From assembly GCF_003610295.1 (NCBI RefSeq), contig NZ_RAPV01000001.1, forward strand, positions 4,340,001 to 4,404,000: 64,000 bases of DNA, in the 5' to 3' direction. Shown here one piece after another: positions 47,340 to 55,841 of this stretch. The notes beneath the pieces are model-generated. The model saw only the letters and a program-made list of their open reading frames with translations. It searched no databases and was not told the DNA's origin. The position numbers were made by a program, and so were the translations under genes. How positions within the stretch are numbered: the first letter of the stretch is position 1; every line of letters starts with the position of its first letter. Origin of the DNA: Paraburkholderia sp. BL23I1N1. Its GTDB lineage: Bacteria; Pseudomonadota; Gammaproteobacteria; Burkholderiales; Burkholderiaceae.

Positions 47340-47762
47340 TCAATTCCGTGGCACCGCGTTCGCCGTTACGACTGCGACATGCGCGATGCCCGCATGACCG
47401 ATTCTGGCGAGCAGGTTCGCAACAGCGCCGAATGGTTGGCTTTGATCGGAACGCAGCTTCACCACGGTCCGTTCATCCTGCGCTGCGATGCGCCTGAGCG
47501 TCGGCTCCAGTTGGTCCGCGGCGATGTCGCGACCGTCGATCGTGAGCTTGCCGTGTGCATCGAGGCTGACTGTCACCGCGTGATCGCGCGCTTCGGGCGC
47601 GCTGGCTGCAACCCTTGGCAGATCGATATGCAGCGTTCTGGTCAACATCGGCGCCATGACCAGAAGAATCACGACGAGTACCAGCATGACGTCGACAAGC
47701 GGTGTGATGTTGATTTCAGCGAGCGGTTGGTCCGTGTCTTTTGCGTTCGAACGGGAAATCAT
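47340..47762 (-). CDS. exbD: ExbD/TolR-family protein
   Basis: 140 residues: short cytoplasmic N-terminus, one membrane helix (PLVDVMLVLVVILLVMAPML) containing the conserved Asp, and a periplasmic domain. The segment AEINITPLVDVMLVLVVIL is the ExbD/TolR signature. With ExbB and TonB it converts the proton gradient into force for TonB-dependent receptors. The start overlaps the exbB stop by 4 bp. Confidence 0.93.
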   Translation of the reverse strand: MISRSNAKDTDQPLAEINITPLVDVMLVLVVILLVMAPMLTRTLHIDLPRVAASAPEARDHAVTVSLDAHGKLTIDGRDIAADQLEPTLRRIAAQDERTVVKLRSDQSQPFGAVANLLARIGHAGIAHVAVVTANAVPRN

Positions 47763-48469
47763 GTGAGTACCTCCGCCCGATGAGCGCCCGTCACCGCGCG
47801 AAAACCGTTGCGTTGCGCAACGTTGACGAGATCCGCGGCGTAGTCCTCGAGATCGGCAATCGAGATGTGAACGCGGCGCACGAAGAGGTTATAGGCCAGT
47901 GCCGCGGGGATGGCGACGGCGATCCCGATTCCCGTCGCAGTCAGTGCTTGCCCGACCGGGCCGGCAACCCCTTCGATCCCGCTCGCGCTGCCCACAGCGA
48001 CTGCGTGCAGTGCATGGATAATGCCGAACACCGTGCCGAACAGGCCGATAAACGGCGCGGTGCTGGCAATCGATGCAAGCAGCGTCAAGCCGCGCTCAAG
48101 CGCGCGCCTTTCTCTCTGGATCTGCTGGTTCAGGAAGCGATCGAGCAATTCGTGGCGGTCCCAGGCCACGAATTCTGCATTGGCAGCTGTCATCTCCACT
48201 GGAGTGGTGCCCGACCACGCGGCGAAGCCGGCGCGCGCCACGCGCGCCTTCGGACACTCCGAAGCGTGCGTCGGGCTGCCTGGCATGCCCGACGGATCGC
48301 GCTCGGCGGCGCTCCAGAAAAGTGCCGTGAAGCGCCGGTTCTCAGAAGCAAGATGCCAGTACGCGCAGCCTTTGTACAAAATCAGCCACCACGTCAGCAG
48401 CGAACAGGCCGCGAGCAAGCAAAGCGAAGCGTCGACAATGAGCTGGGTGGCGAAGTCAGACATGTTCAT
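47759..48469 (-). CDS. exbB: ExbB/TolQ-family proton channel protein
   Basis: 236 residues from ATG 48469. Three membrane helices: about 10-30 (QLIVDASLCLLAACSLLTWW), about 130-155 (LASIASTAPFIGLFGTVFGI), and about 165-195 (GIGIAVAIPAALAYNLFVRR). TAPFIGLFGTVFGIIHAL and ATGIGIAVAIPAALAYN are the MotA/TolQ/ExbB signature. Two bases after the tonB stop; tonB-exbB-exbD form one transcription unit. Confidence 0.93.
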   Translation of the reverse strand: MNMSDFATQLIVDASLCLLAACSLLTWWLILYKGCAYWHLASENRRFTALFWSAAERDPSGMPGSPTHASECPKARVARAGFAAWSGTTPVEMTAANAEFVAWDRHELLDRFLNQQIQRERRALERGLTLLASIASTAPFIGLFGTVFGIIHALHAVAVGSASGIEGVAGPVGQALTATGIGIAVAIPAALAYNLFVRRVHISIADLEDYAADLVNVAQRNGFRAVTGAHRAEVLT

Positions 48470-48471
48470 GG

Positions 48472-49347
48472 TCAGGTTCCAAGTTTGAATTCGATGGGTA
48501 CCTGGACCCATCCATCGACCGGCAGAGCGCCACGGCGAGCCGGCGCAAAACGCCAGTTGGTGACGGCTTCGAGTGCCGCCTCATCGAGCGACTCGTGGCC
48601 GCTCGACGACGCGAGTCCGACGTGGTCTGGCCGGCCGCTGGCCAGCACGTGAACCTTGAGCATGACGGTGCCTTGCCAGCCGCGCTGTTGAGCCACGCCG
48701 GGGTAGGCCGGCGCAGGATTGCGCAGGTAAGCCGCGCCGAAGCTGGGTTCGGTGAGCGGTTCGGACGTCGGCTGGGCGTCCGGTGATGTTGCGGCCGATG
48801 CATTGCGTGGTTCGGGACCGGCGTCAGTCACCGTGGGCTGTGAAGTCGTAGCGGCGGGCGCGGGCTGCGGTTTCGATGCGTTGTTCGGCGCGATCTTCGC
48901 GAGCGGTTTCGATGGGGAAGCCTGAGTAGTGTTTCTCGGGGCAGCCATGTCTCTTGCACGGCGCGTCGAGGCCGAGGGCGCTGGCACGGGCGATGTCATA
49001 GCGGACGGCAGCTTGGCGGCGCGGTTTGCGGATTGCGTTGAAATCGCGGCCGGTAGCGCTACGGCAGCCGCTATGTCGAATTGCAGGTCGAGCACATGCG
49101 GCGCCGCGTATTCCTGCTTTTCCACCGACATACGCCAAACCTTGAGCGCTACCGTGCAATGGACAGCAAGCACGACTAGCGCGATGGCATGCGCGCGCGC
49201 TCCCCGAAGGTCGTTGAAAGCGCCCGTGGTGTACGGCGGCAGGCGGCTCGCTGCGACGCGCACCGGCGGGTTCGCCGCGGCGGCGCATTGCAGGCTGCGC
49301 AGCCTGCGCCGCGCCGCGTTTGCACCTTTCAGCGTTGAAGTGATCAT
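48472..49347 (-). CDS. tonB: TonB energy-transducing protein
   Basis: 291 residues from ATG 49347 (a GTG nine bases earlier is possible). One N-terminal membrane anchor (IALVVLAVHCTVALKVW), a Pro/Ala/Ser/Thr-rich spacer (residues about 90-210), and the C-terminal TonB domain with YPGVAQQRGWQGTVMLKVHV and NWRFAPARRGALPVDGWVQV. The order tonB-exbB-exbD faces away from a TonB-dependent receptor gene 318 bp off, suggesting a dedicated energising complex for that receptor. Confidence 0.9.
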   Translation of the reverse strand: MITSTLKGANAARRRLRSLQCAAAANPPVRVAASRLPPYTTGAFNDLRGARAHAIALVVLAVHCTVALKVWRMSVEKQEYAAPHVLDLQFDIAAAVALPAAISTQSANRAAKLPSAMTSPVPAPSASTRRARDMAAPRNTTQASPSKPLAKIAPNNASKPQPAPAATTSQPTVTDAGPEPRNASAATSPDAQPTSEPLTEPSFGAAYLRNPAPAYPGVAQQRGWQGTVMLKVHVLASGRPDHVGLASSSGHESLDEAALEAVTNWRFAPARRGALPVDGWVQVPIEFKLGT

Positions 49348-49665
49348 GCGCGCCACCCCCAGATTCTGATTGCCATTCGGATCGCAACATGCGTGCCGGT
49401 CGTGGCGACGAGCGTGCGGCGTTTGTGTGGATCGGGCGCGCTCCGAGGGTGTGTCTTAGGTGTCCCCGTTCGGAACACCGCCTGTACCAAATCGACACAG
49501 GTGTCACGTGAGCGAAGACAAGCGCGGTACAGCGTTCGACATGGCATCGCACTGCGTCGATGTCCGGCATCGATGTTGCTTGGAAGTGGGCACATCGGAA
49601 ATCGCGATCAAAGAACATACCGCGTACGGCCATGAAGCCGATGCGCGTCAGGACGGAGGAGACAC
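49348..49665. other. Divergent promoter region of tonB and the receptor
   Basis: No gene. A hairpin-like GGTGTCCC...CGGAACACC occurs near 49459-49479. No Fur-type AT-rich box was seen. The right end contains the receptor's GGAGGAG ribosome site. Confidence 0.45.
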
Positions 49666-51951
49666 ATGAAGTCGCATCGCGACGATTGGCGGCGCACGCG
49701 CATCGCCGCCGCCATAGCGGGCATGCTTGCTATGGCCCACGGTACTTGCGCAGTGGCGCAAGACGAACCCGCGCCGTCGCCTTCCCAGGTGATGCCGGTC
49801 GTAACCGTGGTGGGTACGGCGCCGCTTACCGGACTCGGTATGGCGCTCAATGAGGTGCCTGCCGCCGTGCAGATCGTCGAGGCGAAGGACATCGAGGCGC
49901 AACACCCGAATTCCATCACGGCCTACCTGGAGCAGAACGTCACCAGCGTGACGCTCAATTCGAGTCAGGGCAATCCGTATCAGCCGGACGTCAACTATCG
50001 GGGCTTCACCGCTTCGCCGCTCCTCGGCACACCCCAAGGCCTGTCGGTGTTCCAGGACGGCGTGCGGATCAATGAGCCGTTCGGTGACGTAGTCAACTGG
50101 GATCTGCTCGCACAATCGGCGATCGAGCGCATCGAGGTGATGCCCGGGTCCAATCCGCTATTCGGTTTGAACACGCTAGGCGGCGCTATCGCAATCACCA
50201 CAAAAAATGGCCGCGACAACCCCGGTGGCAGCGTTGAAGTGGAGGGCGGCTCGTTCGGACGCAGGAGTGTGGTCTTCACGCAAGGCGGCCAAATGGGACA
50301 CTTCGACTATTTCGTCACCGCCAACGATGAAGCCGATCAGGGTTGGGCCGACCACAATCCCAGCCGCGTGAAGCAGCTGTTCGGCAAGGTGGGCTATACG
50401 GACGCGCGCACCACCGTCGAACTGAGCCTCACCGCGGCCGACAATCAGTTGCAGGGTACCCAGACCATTCCGCGCTCGTTTCTCGGCAATCCACGCCAGG
50501 CCTACACGTATCCCGACGAAAACCAGAATCGCGCGGTCATGCTGACTTTGTCAGGCAAGCATGATTTCAGCGATGCGTTGCAGCTCTCCGGCGATGTGTA
50601 CTACCGGCACTACAACAACGACAATTTGAGTAGCAACGTCAATGGAGATTACGGCTCTATCGATCCGGCGGCCGGCGCGATCGACACCGTCCCCGCGCAA
50701 AACTCGCACTCCGTGATCTCGCAGGACAGTTATGGATTCGCATTGCAATTGAGCGTCACCGGCAAAGTCGCGGGGATGGACAACCAGTTGATGGCAGGTG
50801 TCAGCGGCGATTTTGCCAACACCGGCTTCACGCAGTACTCGCAGGATGCGCAGTTCGCCGCGGATCGCCAGACCGTCGGGACCGACGGCTACACCCTGCA
50901 AACCGATGCATCCACACGCAACGGCAACCTCGGAGTATTCGTCACCGACACGCTTTCGTTGACCCGCTCGATTGCGCTGACGGCCTCCGCGCGCTACAAC
51001 CACGCTAGCGTCGATATCGAGGATCGCAGCGGTATGCAGCCCTTGTTGAACGGCTCGCACAGTTTTTCGCGGATCAATCCGGCGCTCGGCGTGACCTATA
51101 ACCCGCTCCCCTGGCTGACGGCTTATGCCAATTACAGCGAGGGCGCGCGTACGCCGACCGCTATTGAGCTGGCCTGCGCCGATCCGGCCGCGCCCTGTTC
51201 GCTGCCGAACGACTTTATTGCCGACCCTGCGTTAAAGCCGGTCGTATCGCGCACGTTTGAGGCGGGCGCCCGTGGAACGCTATCGTCGGCAATTCATTGG
51301 AGTGTGGCATTGTTCCGCACCGATCTCCACGATGACATATCTTTTGTCAGCAGCAACGGGGCGGCGACCTCGACCGGGTATTTCCAGAACGTCGGCACCA
51401 CGCGGCGGCAGGGGTTCGAAATCAACACACGTGCACAGACCGGTCCGCTTACCGTGAACGCAGGCTATACCTATCTGCGCGCAACCTATCAAAGCAGCTT
51501 TGTCGAGCAAAGTGCGAGCAACTCGAGCGCCAACGGCCAAGGCAACATTACGGTACACCCGGGCGACCGTATTCCCGGCATGCCGGAAAATACGCTGAAG
51601 CTGCGTCTGGACTATGCGGCTACCGCGAAATGGAATGTGGGTGCAAATATTCTGTATCGCAGCTCGATATTTGCCCGTGGCGACGAGAACAATCAGGACA
51701 GCAATGGGCGTATCGCGGGCTACGCAATCATCGATCTCGACACGACCTATCAGGTCACGAAGCAACTGCAGCTATTCGCGCATGTGAACAATCTGTTCGA
51801 CAAACGCTACGCCGACTTCGGCATCCTCGGGCAGAATTTTTTCAATGGCCCCGGTCATTCGTTCTCGCCCGATACGGCGACCAACGAACAGTTTCTCGGT
51901 ATGGGCGCGCCGCGTGGCGTATGGGTTGGTTTGCGCTATGCGTGGAATTAA
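49666..51951 (+). CDS. TonB-dependent outer-membrane receptor
   Basis: 761 residues. Signal peptide [20 protein letters not shown] with cleavage near AVA-QD; TonB-box-like [11 protein letters not shown]; plug domain with [40 protein letters not shown]; then a long barrel ending in [10 protein letters not shown]. No extra N-terminal signalling domain, so it is a plain transporter. The ligand is not evident. Its place between a private TonB system and a PQQ/lanthanide-type alcohol oxidation cluster suggests PQQ, a lanthanophore or another metal chelate (inference). Its stop at 51951 overlaps the abnormal 3' extension of the convergent aldehyde dehydrogenase gene. Confidence 0.9.
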   Translation: MKSHRDDWRRTRIAAAIAGMLAMAHGTCAVAQDEPAPSPSQVMPVVTVVGTAPLTGLGMALNEVPAAVQIVEAKDIEAQHPNSITAYLEQNVTSVTLNSSQGNPYQPDVNYRGFTASPLLGTPQGLSVFQDGVRINEPFGDVVNWDLLAQSAIERIEVMPGSNPLFGLNTLGGAIAITTKNGRDNPGGSVEVEGGSFGRRSVVFTQGGQMGHFDYFVTANDEADQGWADHNPSRVKQLFGKVGYTDARTTVELSLTAADNQLQGTQTIPRSFLGNPRQAYTYPDENQNRAVMLTLSGKHDFSDALQLSGDVYYRHYNNDNLSSNVNGDYGSIDPAAGAIDTVPAQNSHSVISQDSYGFALQLSVTGKVAGMDNQLMAGVSGDFANTGFTQYSQDAQFAADRQTVGTDGYTLQTDASTRNGNLGVFVTDTLSLTRSIALTASARYNHASVDIEDRSGMQPLLNGSHSFSRINPALGVTYNPLPWLTAYANYSEGARTPTAIELACADPAAPCSLPNDFIADPALKPVVSRTFEAGARGTLSSAIHWSVALFRTDLHDDISFVSSNGAATSTGYFQNVGTTRRQGFEINTRAQTGPLTVNAGYTYLRATYQSSFVEQSASNSSANGQGNITVHPGDRIPGMPENTLKLRLDYAATAKWNVGANILYRSSIFARGDENNQDSNGRIAGYAIIDLDTTYQVTKQLQLFAHVNNLFDKRYADFGILGQNFFNGPGHSFSPDTATNEQFLGMGAPRGVWVGLRYAWN

Positions 51952-53548
51952 AGCGGGGATGTGGGCGGCTTGGAAAAACTACTTGTCTGGAGCGGGTCTC
52001 ACACCGCTCCAGATCCGTACGTAGTGGGTTAGAAGAAACCAGAGGCTGCTCGCTATAGCTGACGAGCAGATTCTTGGTCTGCTGATAGTGGTCGAGCATC
52101 ATCTTGTGGGTTTCGCGACCAATACCGGACTGCTTGTAGCCACCGAATGCCGCATGCGCCGGATAAGCATGGTAACAATTCGTCCACACGCGGCCTGCCT
52201 GAATCTGACGGCCGAAGCGATAGGCGCGCGTGCCGTCGCGCGTCCACACGCCGGCGCCGAGACCGTAGAGCGTATCGTTGGCGATTTCGAGCGCTTCCTC
52301 TTCGTTCTTGAATGTCGTCACCGACACGACCGGACCGAAGATTTCTTCCTGGAAGATGCGCATCTTGTTGTGGCCACGGAAGACGGTCGGCTTCATGTAG
52401 TAGCCTTTGCTCAGTTCGCCGCCCAGCGTATTTCGTTCGCCGCCGATCAGGCACTCAGCGCCTTCCTGCTTGCCGAGATCGACGTACGAGAGGATCTTTT
52501 CGAGCTGTTCCTGCGAAGCCTGCGCGCCGATCATCGTCTGCGTGTCGAGTGGATGTCCCTGCCTGATTGCGGCGACGCGCTTCAGGGCACGTTCCATGAA
52601 GCGATCGTAGATTTTTTCATCGATCAGTACACGCGATGGGCACGTGCACACTTCACCCTGATTTAGCGCAAACATAGCGAAACCTTCGAGCGCTTTGTCG
52701 AAATAGCCGTCGTCGCGATCCATCACGTCGGCGAAGAAAATGTTCGGGCTCTTGCCACCGAGTTCGAGCGTCACCGGGATGATGTTCTGACTCGCATACT
52801 GCATGATCAGGCGCCCTGTGGAGGTCTCGCCGGTGAAGGCAATCTTCGCGATGCGCTTGCTCGACGCGAGCGGCTTGCCGGCTTCGAGGCCAAAACCGTT
52901 GACTACGTTCAGCACACCCGGCGGCAGCAGGTCCTGGATCAGTTCCATCAACACCAGGATCGACGCAGGAGTTTGCTCGGCAGGCTTGAGCACGATGCAG
53001 TTCCCCGCGGCCAGCGCGGGCGCCACCTTCCATACTGCCATCAGGATCGGGAAGTTCCACGGAATGATCTGACCGACCACACCAAGCGGCTCGTGGAAAT
53101 GATAAGCCACGGTATCGGCATCGATCTCGGAGAGCGTTCCTTCCTGTGCGCGAATGCAACCGGCGAAATAGCGAAAGTGGTCGATCGCAAGGGGGATGTC
53201 GGCGGCGAGCGTTTCGCGGATCGGCTTGCCATTGTCGATCGATTCGGCGAACGCGATGCGCGAGAGGTTCTGCTCCATGCGGTCCGCAATACGGTTCAGG
53301 ATCGTCGCGCGCACGGCCGGCGCGGTATCGGCCCAGGCTTTGCGGGCGCGATGGGCGGCATCGAGGGCGAGTTCGATATCTTCTTCTGTCGAGCGTGGGA
53401 TCGACGTGAAGGCTTCGCCGGTGATGGGCGATACGTTGTCGAAGTATTCGCCGCGTACCGGCGCAATCCATTGGCCGCCAATGAAATTGGCGTACTGCCG
53501 CGCGTACGGAAATTCGACGTCGAGAAACTGCATATCTGCGTGGTTCAT
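51842..53548 (-). CDS. exaC: ExaC-type NAD-dependent aldehyde dehydrogenase, frameshifted at its end
   Basis: From ATG 53548 (GGAGGA upstream). The catalytic Glu262 is in LELGGK and Cys301 in [11 protein letters not shown]; the family fold is complete. It oxidises acetaldehyde or similar aldehydes made by the adjacent alcohol dehydrogenase. Family members are 506 residues and end in GFF. Here codon 503 is followed by GGTTTCTTCTAA read one base out of frame, so the protein continues to 568 residues, running antisense over the receptor gene. Restoring one G gives exactly 506 residues ending PLGFF with stop at 52029-52031. A sigma-54 promoter lies 102 bp upstream. Confidence 0.9.
   Translation of the reverse strand: MNHADMQFLDVEFPYARQYANFIGGQWIAPVRGEYFDNVSPITGEAFTSIPRSTEEDIELALDAAHRARKAWADTAPAVRATILNRIADRMEQNLSRIAFAESIDNGKPIRETLAADIPLAIDHFRYFAGCIRAQEGTLSEIDADTVAYHFHEPLGVVGQIIPWNFPILMAVWKVAPALAAGNCIVLKPAEQTPASILVLMELIQDLLPPGVLNVVNGFGLEAGKPLASSKRIAKIAFTGETSTGRLIMQYASQNIIPVTLELGGKSPNIFFADVMDRDDGYFDKALEGFAMFALNQGEVCTCPSRVLIDEKIYDRFMERALKRVAAIRQGHPLDTQTMIGAQASQEQLEKILSYVDLGKQEGAECLIGGERNTLGGELSKGYYMKPTVFRGHNKMRIFQEEIFGPVVSVTTFKNEEEALEIANDTLYGLGAGVWTRDGTRAYRFGRQIQAGRVWTNCYHAYPAHAAFGGYKQSGIGRETHKMMLDHYQQTKNLLVSYSEQPLVSSNPLRTDLERCETRSRQVVFPSRPHPRFNSTHSANQPIRHAARPYRETVRWSPYRARTNDRGH
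52029..52050 (-). other. Frameshift site at the end of the aldehyde dehydrogenase gene
   Basis: On the minus strand the reading is CCT CTG GTT TCT TCT AAC; one additional G gives CCT CTG GGT TTC TTC TAA. The change is in a short G run (GG versus expected GGG). It could be a real mutation or a sequencing error. Confidence 0.8.
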
Positions 53549-53649
53549 GCCTGACTCCTCCAATGATTGTGTGACTGGTGTCGATGGAGACCGCCCGCGT
53601 TGGCTCGACGTATCCGCCGTGCTGACACCCTTCATCGTGCGGGGCATTC

Positions 53650-53665
53650 AGCGAGAAGCGTGCCA
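53650..53665 (-). promoter_or_regulatory. Sigma-54 promoter of the aldehyde dehydrogenase gene
   Basis: Minus strand TGGCACGCTTCTCGCT: consensus TGGCACG-N4-TTGC with one mismatch (TCGC) and the invariant GG and GC exactly ten bases apart. It lies 102 bp upstream of the ATG at 53548, giving a leader of about 90 nt. Confidence 0.8.
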
Positions 53666-53827
53666 TTTGGTCCTGTTTGCGTCGCGGCAGGCGTCAGGCG
53701 ACCTCAGATGTCGACCACCACGCGCGACGCATACGTCGCAGCGAGTGGATCGCCTCCACGTGCCGCTTGCTACGTCCGTGAGGTAACTGTCATTTTTAGC
53801 AACACATCTTCGCTCGACTGCGCCAGC

Positions 53828-53846
53828 GTGCAACACCGGTTGTCAC
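53828..53846. promoter_or_regulatory. Candidate activator site between two sigma-54 promoters
   Basis: GTGCAACACCGGTTGTCAC is an imperfect dyad (TG-AACA / TTGTCA). It lies about 77 bp upstream of the alcohol dehydrogenase -24 element and about 160 bp from that of the aldehyde dehydrogenase, distances usual for sigma-54 activators. A related dyad occurs upstream of pqqA (60601-60619). Tentative. Confidence 0.35.
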
Positions 53847-53922
53847 TCCGCGATGACCGTGTAATCGCGTAGCAGCGCCCCTCCTTATGATCCGCGACGG
53901 TTCGCGGCAGCGCCACTGCCAA

Positions 53923-53938
53923 TGGCACGCGACTTGCC
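53923..53938 (+). promoter_or_regulatory. Sigma-54 promoter of the PQQ alcohol dehydrogenase gene
   Basis: TGGCACGCGACTTGCC matches the full -24/-12 consensus (TGGCACG-N4-TTGC). The expected start is near 53949, giving a leader of about 74 nt to the ATG at 54023. Confidence 0.9.
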
Positions 53939-54022
53939 TTGAATGGTCAGCAGCCAGTCTGCGTTCACTAGACGATGGCGCCGCCGCACGGCCTCGCGTC
54001 GACAACTCAACAGGAGACAAGG

Positions 54023-55750
54023 ATGAAAGCACGTTTAACTTCGGCGACGCGGCCCAAGGCGCTTGCGATGGGTGTGGCCGCCGCCGTCAGTCTGATACTG
54101 GGGTCGGCCGCAGTAGCCGACGACTATCCCGCCGTCACCTACGAGCGTTTGACGGACGCACAAAGCGACCCGGGTTGGCTCACGTATTACCGTACCTATA
54201 ACGGTCAGGCGCATTCGCCGCTCAAGCAGATCGACGCAGCCAACGTCAAGAACCTCAAACAGGTATGGAGCTACAAGTTTCCGGCGGACCTGCAGCAGGG
54301 CTTCGAAGCGACACCAATTGTGAATGGCCGCTACCTGTTCGTCACCACGCCGAAGGACAACGTGTATGCATTCGACGCCGTAACAGGCAAACAACTCTGG
54401 AAATTCGAGCCCAAGCTCGGCGCGGAATCGTTCAAGACCGCGTGTTGTGACGTGATTAACCGCGGCGTGGCGTTGTACGGCAAGAACGTCTATGTCGCGA
54501 TGCTGAGCGGTGACGTCGTCGCGCTCGACGCAAAGACAGGTGCGCTCGTTTGGCGCAAGCAGATGTTCGAGCCGGGTCTGGGTTACGCGTTCTCCCTTGC
54601 GCCGCTCGCGCTCGACGGTGCGTTGGTGGTGGGCAGTGCGGGCGGAGAGTACGGCGCGCGCGGCTTCATCGCGGCATTGAATCCTGACGATGGCAACGTG
54701 ATCTGGAAGCGCTTTACGGTACCCGCTGCCGGCGAGAAGGGTGGCGATTCATGGCCGAACGGCATGCAGGAACATGGCGGTGCACCGGCCTGGCTGACGG
54801 GCACCTATGACGCCGCATCGAAAACGCTTTACTGGGGCGTCGGCAACCCAGGGCCATGGCTTGCCGATCTGCGGCCGGGAGACAACCTGTATTCCGACTC
54901 GCTTCTCGCACTCGACCCCAAGACCGGCAATCTCAAATGGCATTACCAGTACACGAAACATGACACATGGGACTACGACGGCGTCAATACGCCGGTGCTT
55001 GCCAAGATCAAGTACCAGGACAAGGATTACGACGCGATTATCCATGCGGACCGCAACGGCTTTTTCCACGCGATCGACCGCACGACCGGCAAGCTGATCT
55101 ACGCGAAACCCTTTGTCACGGCGTCGTCGGTCACAGGCTATACGGCGGACGGCTCGCCGATCCAGGACGCGTCGAAATATCCAAAGGCCGGCACCACGAT
55201 CGAAACCTGTCCGAGTTTCCTCGGTGGCAAGAACTGGTGGTCGGTTTCGTACGATCCGGACAAGCATCTCGCGATCGTTCCCGCTCTGCATGCGTGCATG
55301 TCGCTCTCCGGCAAGTCGGTGAACTACATGGAAGGCCTGCCGTACCTTGGCGAAGGGTTCGAGATCAAACCGGAGCCCGGCAGCAAGGGTTATGGCGAGC
55401 TGCAGGCGATCGACGTCGACACCGGCAAGAAAGTCTGGAGTCACTGGAGCAAGCTGCCGTGGAATGGCGGCGTAGCGACGACGGCGGGCGGCCTCGCGTT
55501 TAGCGGTTCGCTCGACGGCCACCTGTATGCATTCGATGAGGCGACCGGCAAGGTGTTATGGCAGAGCCCGAAACTGGCCAGCGGGATCGTTGCTCAACCG
55601 TCGGTGTTCGAAGTCGACGGCCAGGAGTACGTCGCCATTCTTGCCGGTTACGGCGGTGCCAACCCGATCTGGGGTGGTCCGATGGCGAAGGCTGCGGAGA
55701 AGGTCCCACGCGGCGGCACGCTGTACGTGTTTGCGCTCAACCACGGCTGA
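54023..55750 (+). CDS. PQQ-dependent alcohol dehydrogenase, lanthanide type by signature
   Basis: 575 residues from ATG 54023 (AGGAGA). Signal peptide to about residue 32 (GSAAVA-DD). An eight-bladed quinoprotein with tryptophan-docking repeats such as VYAFDAVTGKQLWKFEP and LYAFDEATGKVLWQSPK; vicinal Cys141-Cys142 in KTACCDVI. Metal ligands Glu209 (GGEYG), Asn275 (VGNPGPW) and catalytic Asp317, with the extra Asp319 in TWDYDG that marks lanthanide-dependent enzymes (XoxF, PedH/ExaF), where calcium enzymes have Ala or Ser. It oxidises methanol, ethanol or other primary alcohols in the periplasm, passing electrons to the cytochrome encoded next. Which alcohol is preferred cannot be told. Confidence 0.9.
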   Translation: MKARLTSATRPKALAMGVAAAVSLILGSAAVADDYPAVTYERLTDAQSDPGWLTYYRTYNGQAHSPLKQIDAANVKNLKQVWSYKFPADLQQGFEATPIVNGRYLFVTTPKDNVYAFDAVTGKQLWKFEPKLGAESFKTACCDVINRGVALYGKNVYVAMLSGDVVALDAKTGALVWRKQMFEPGLGYAFSLAPLALDGALVVGSAGGEYGARGFIAALNPDDGNVIWKRFTVPAAGEKGGDSWPNGMQEHGGAPAWLTGTYDAASKTLYWGVGNPGPWLADLRPGDNLYSDSLLALDPKTGNLKWHYQYTKHDTWDYDGVNTPVLAKIKYQDKDYDAIIHADRNGFFHAIDRTTGKLIYAKPFVTASSVTGYTADGSPIQDASKYPKAGTTIETCPSFLGGKNWWSVSYDPDKHLAIVPALHACMSLSGKSVNYMEGLPYLGEGFEIKPEPGSKGYGELQAIDVDTGKKVWSHWSKLPWNGGVATTAGGLAFSGSLDGHLYAFDEATGKVLWQSPKLASGIVAQPSVFEVDGQEYVAILAGYGGANPIWGGPMAKAAEKVPRGGTLYVFALNHG

Positions 55751-55841
55751 TGTTTACCAGACTGCCACGACGGTCTGCCCAGCGCGACATTTGCGCAGGA
55801 CGTCCAGCCGTGGTGGCCTGGTCTTTCCCGGAAGCATGATC

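Noticed and set aside
53975..54022. Upstream in-frame start for the PQQ alcohol dehydrogenase
   Set aside because: The extra 16 residues precede the ribosome site AGGAGA and would displace the signal peptide.
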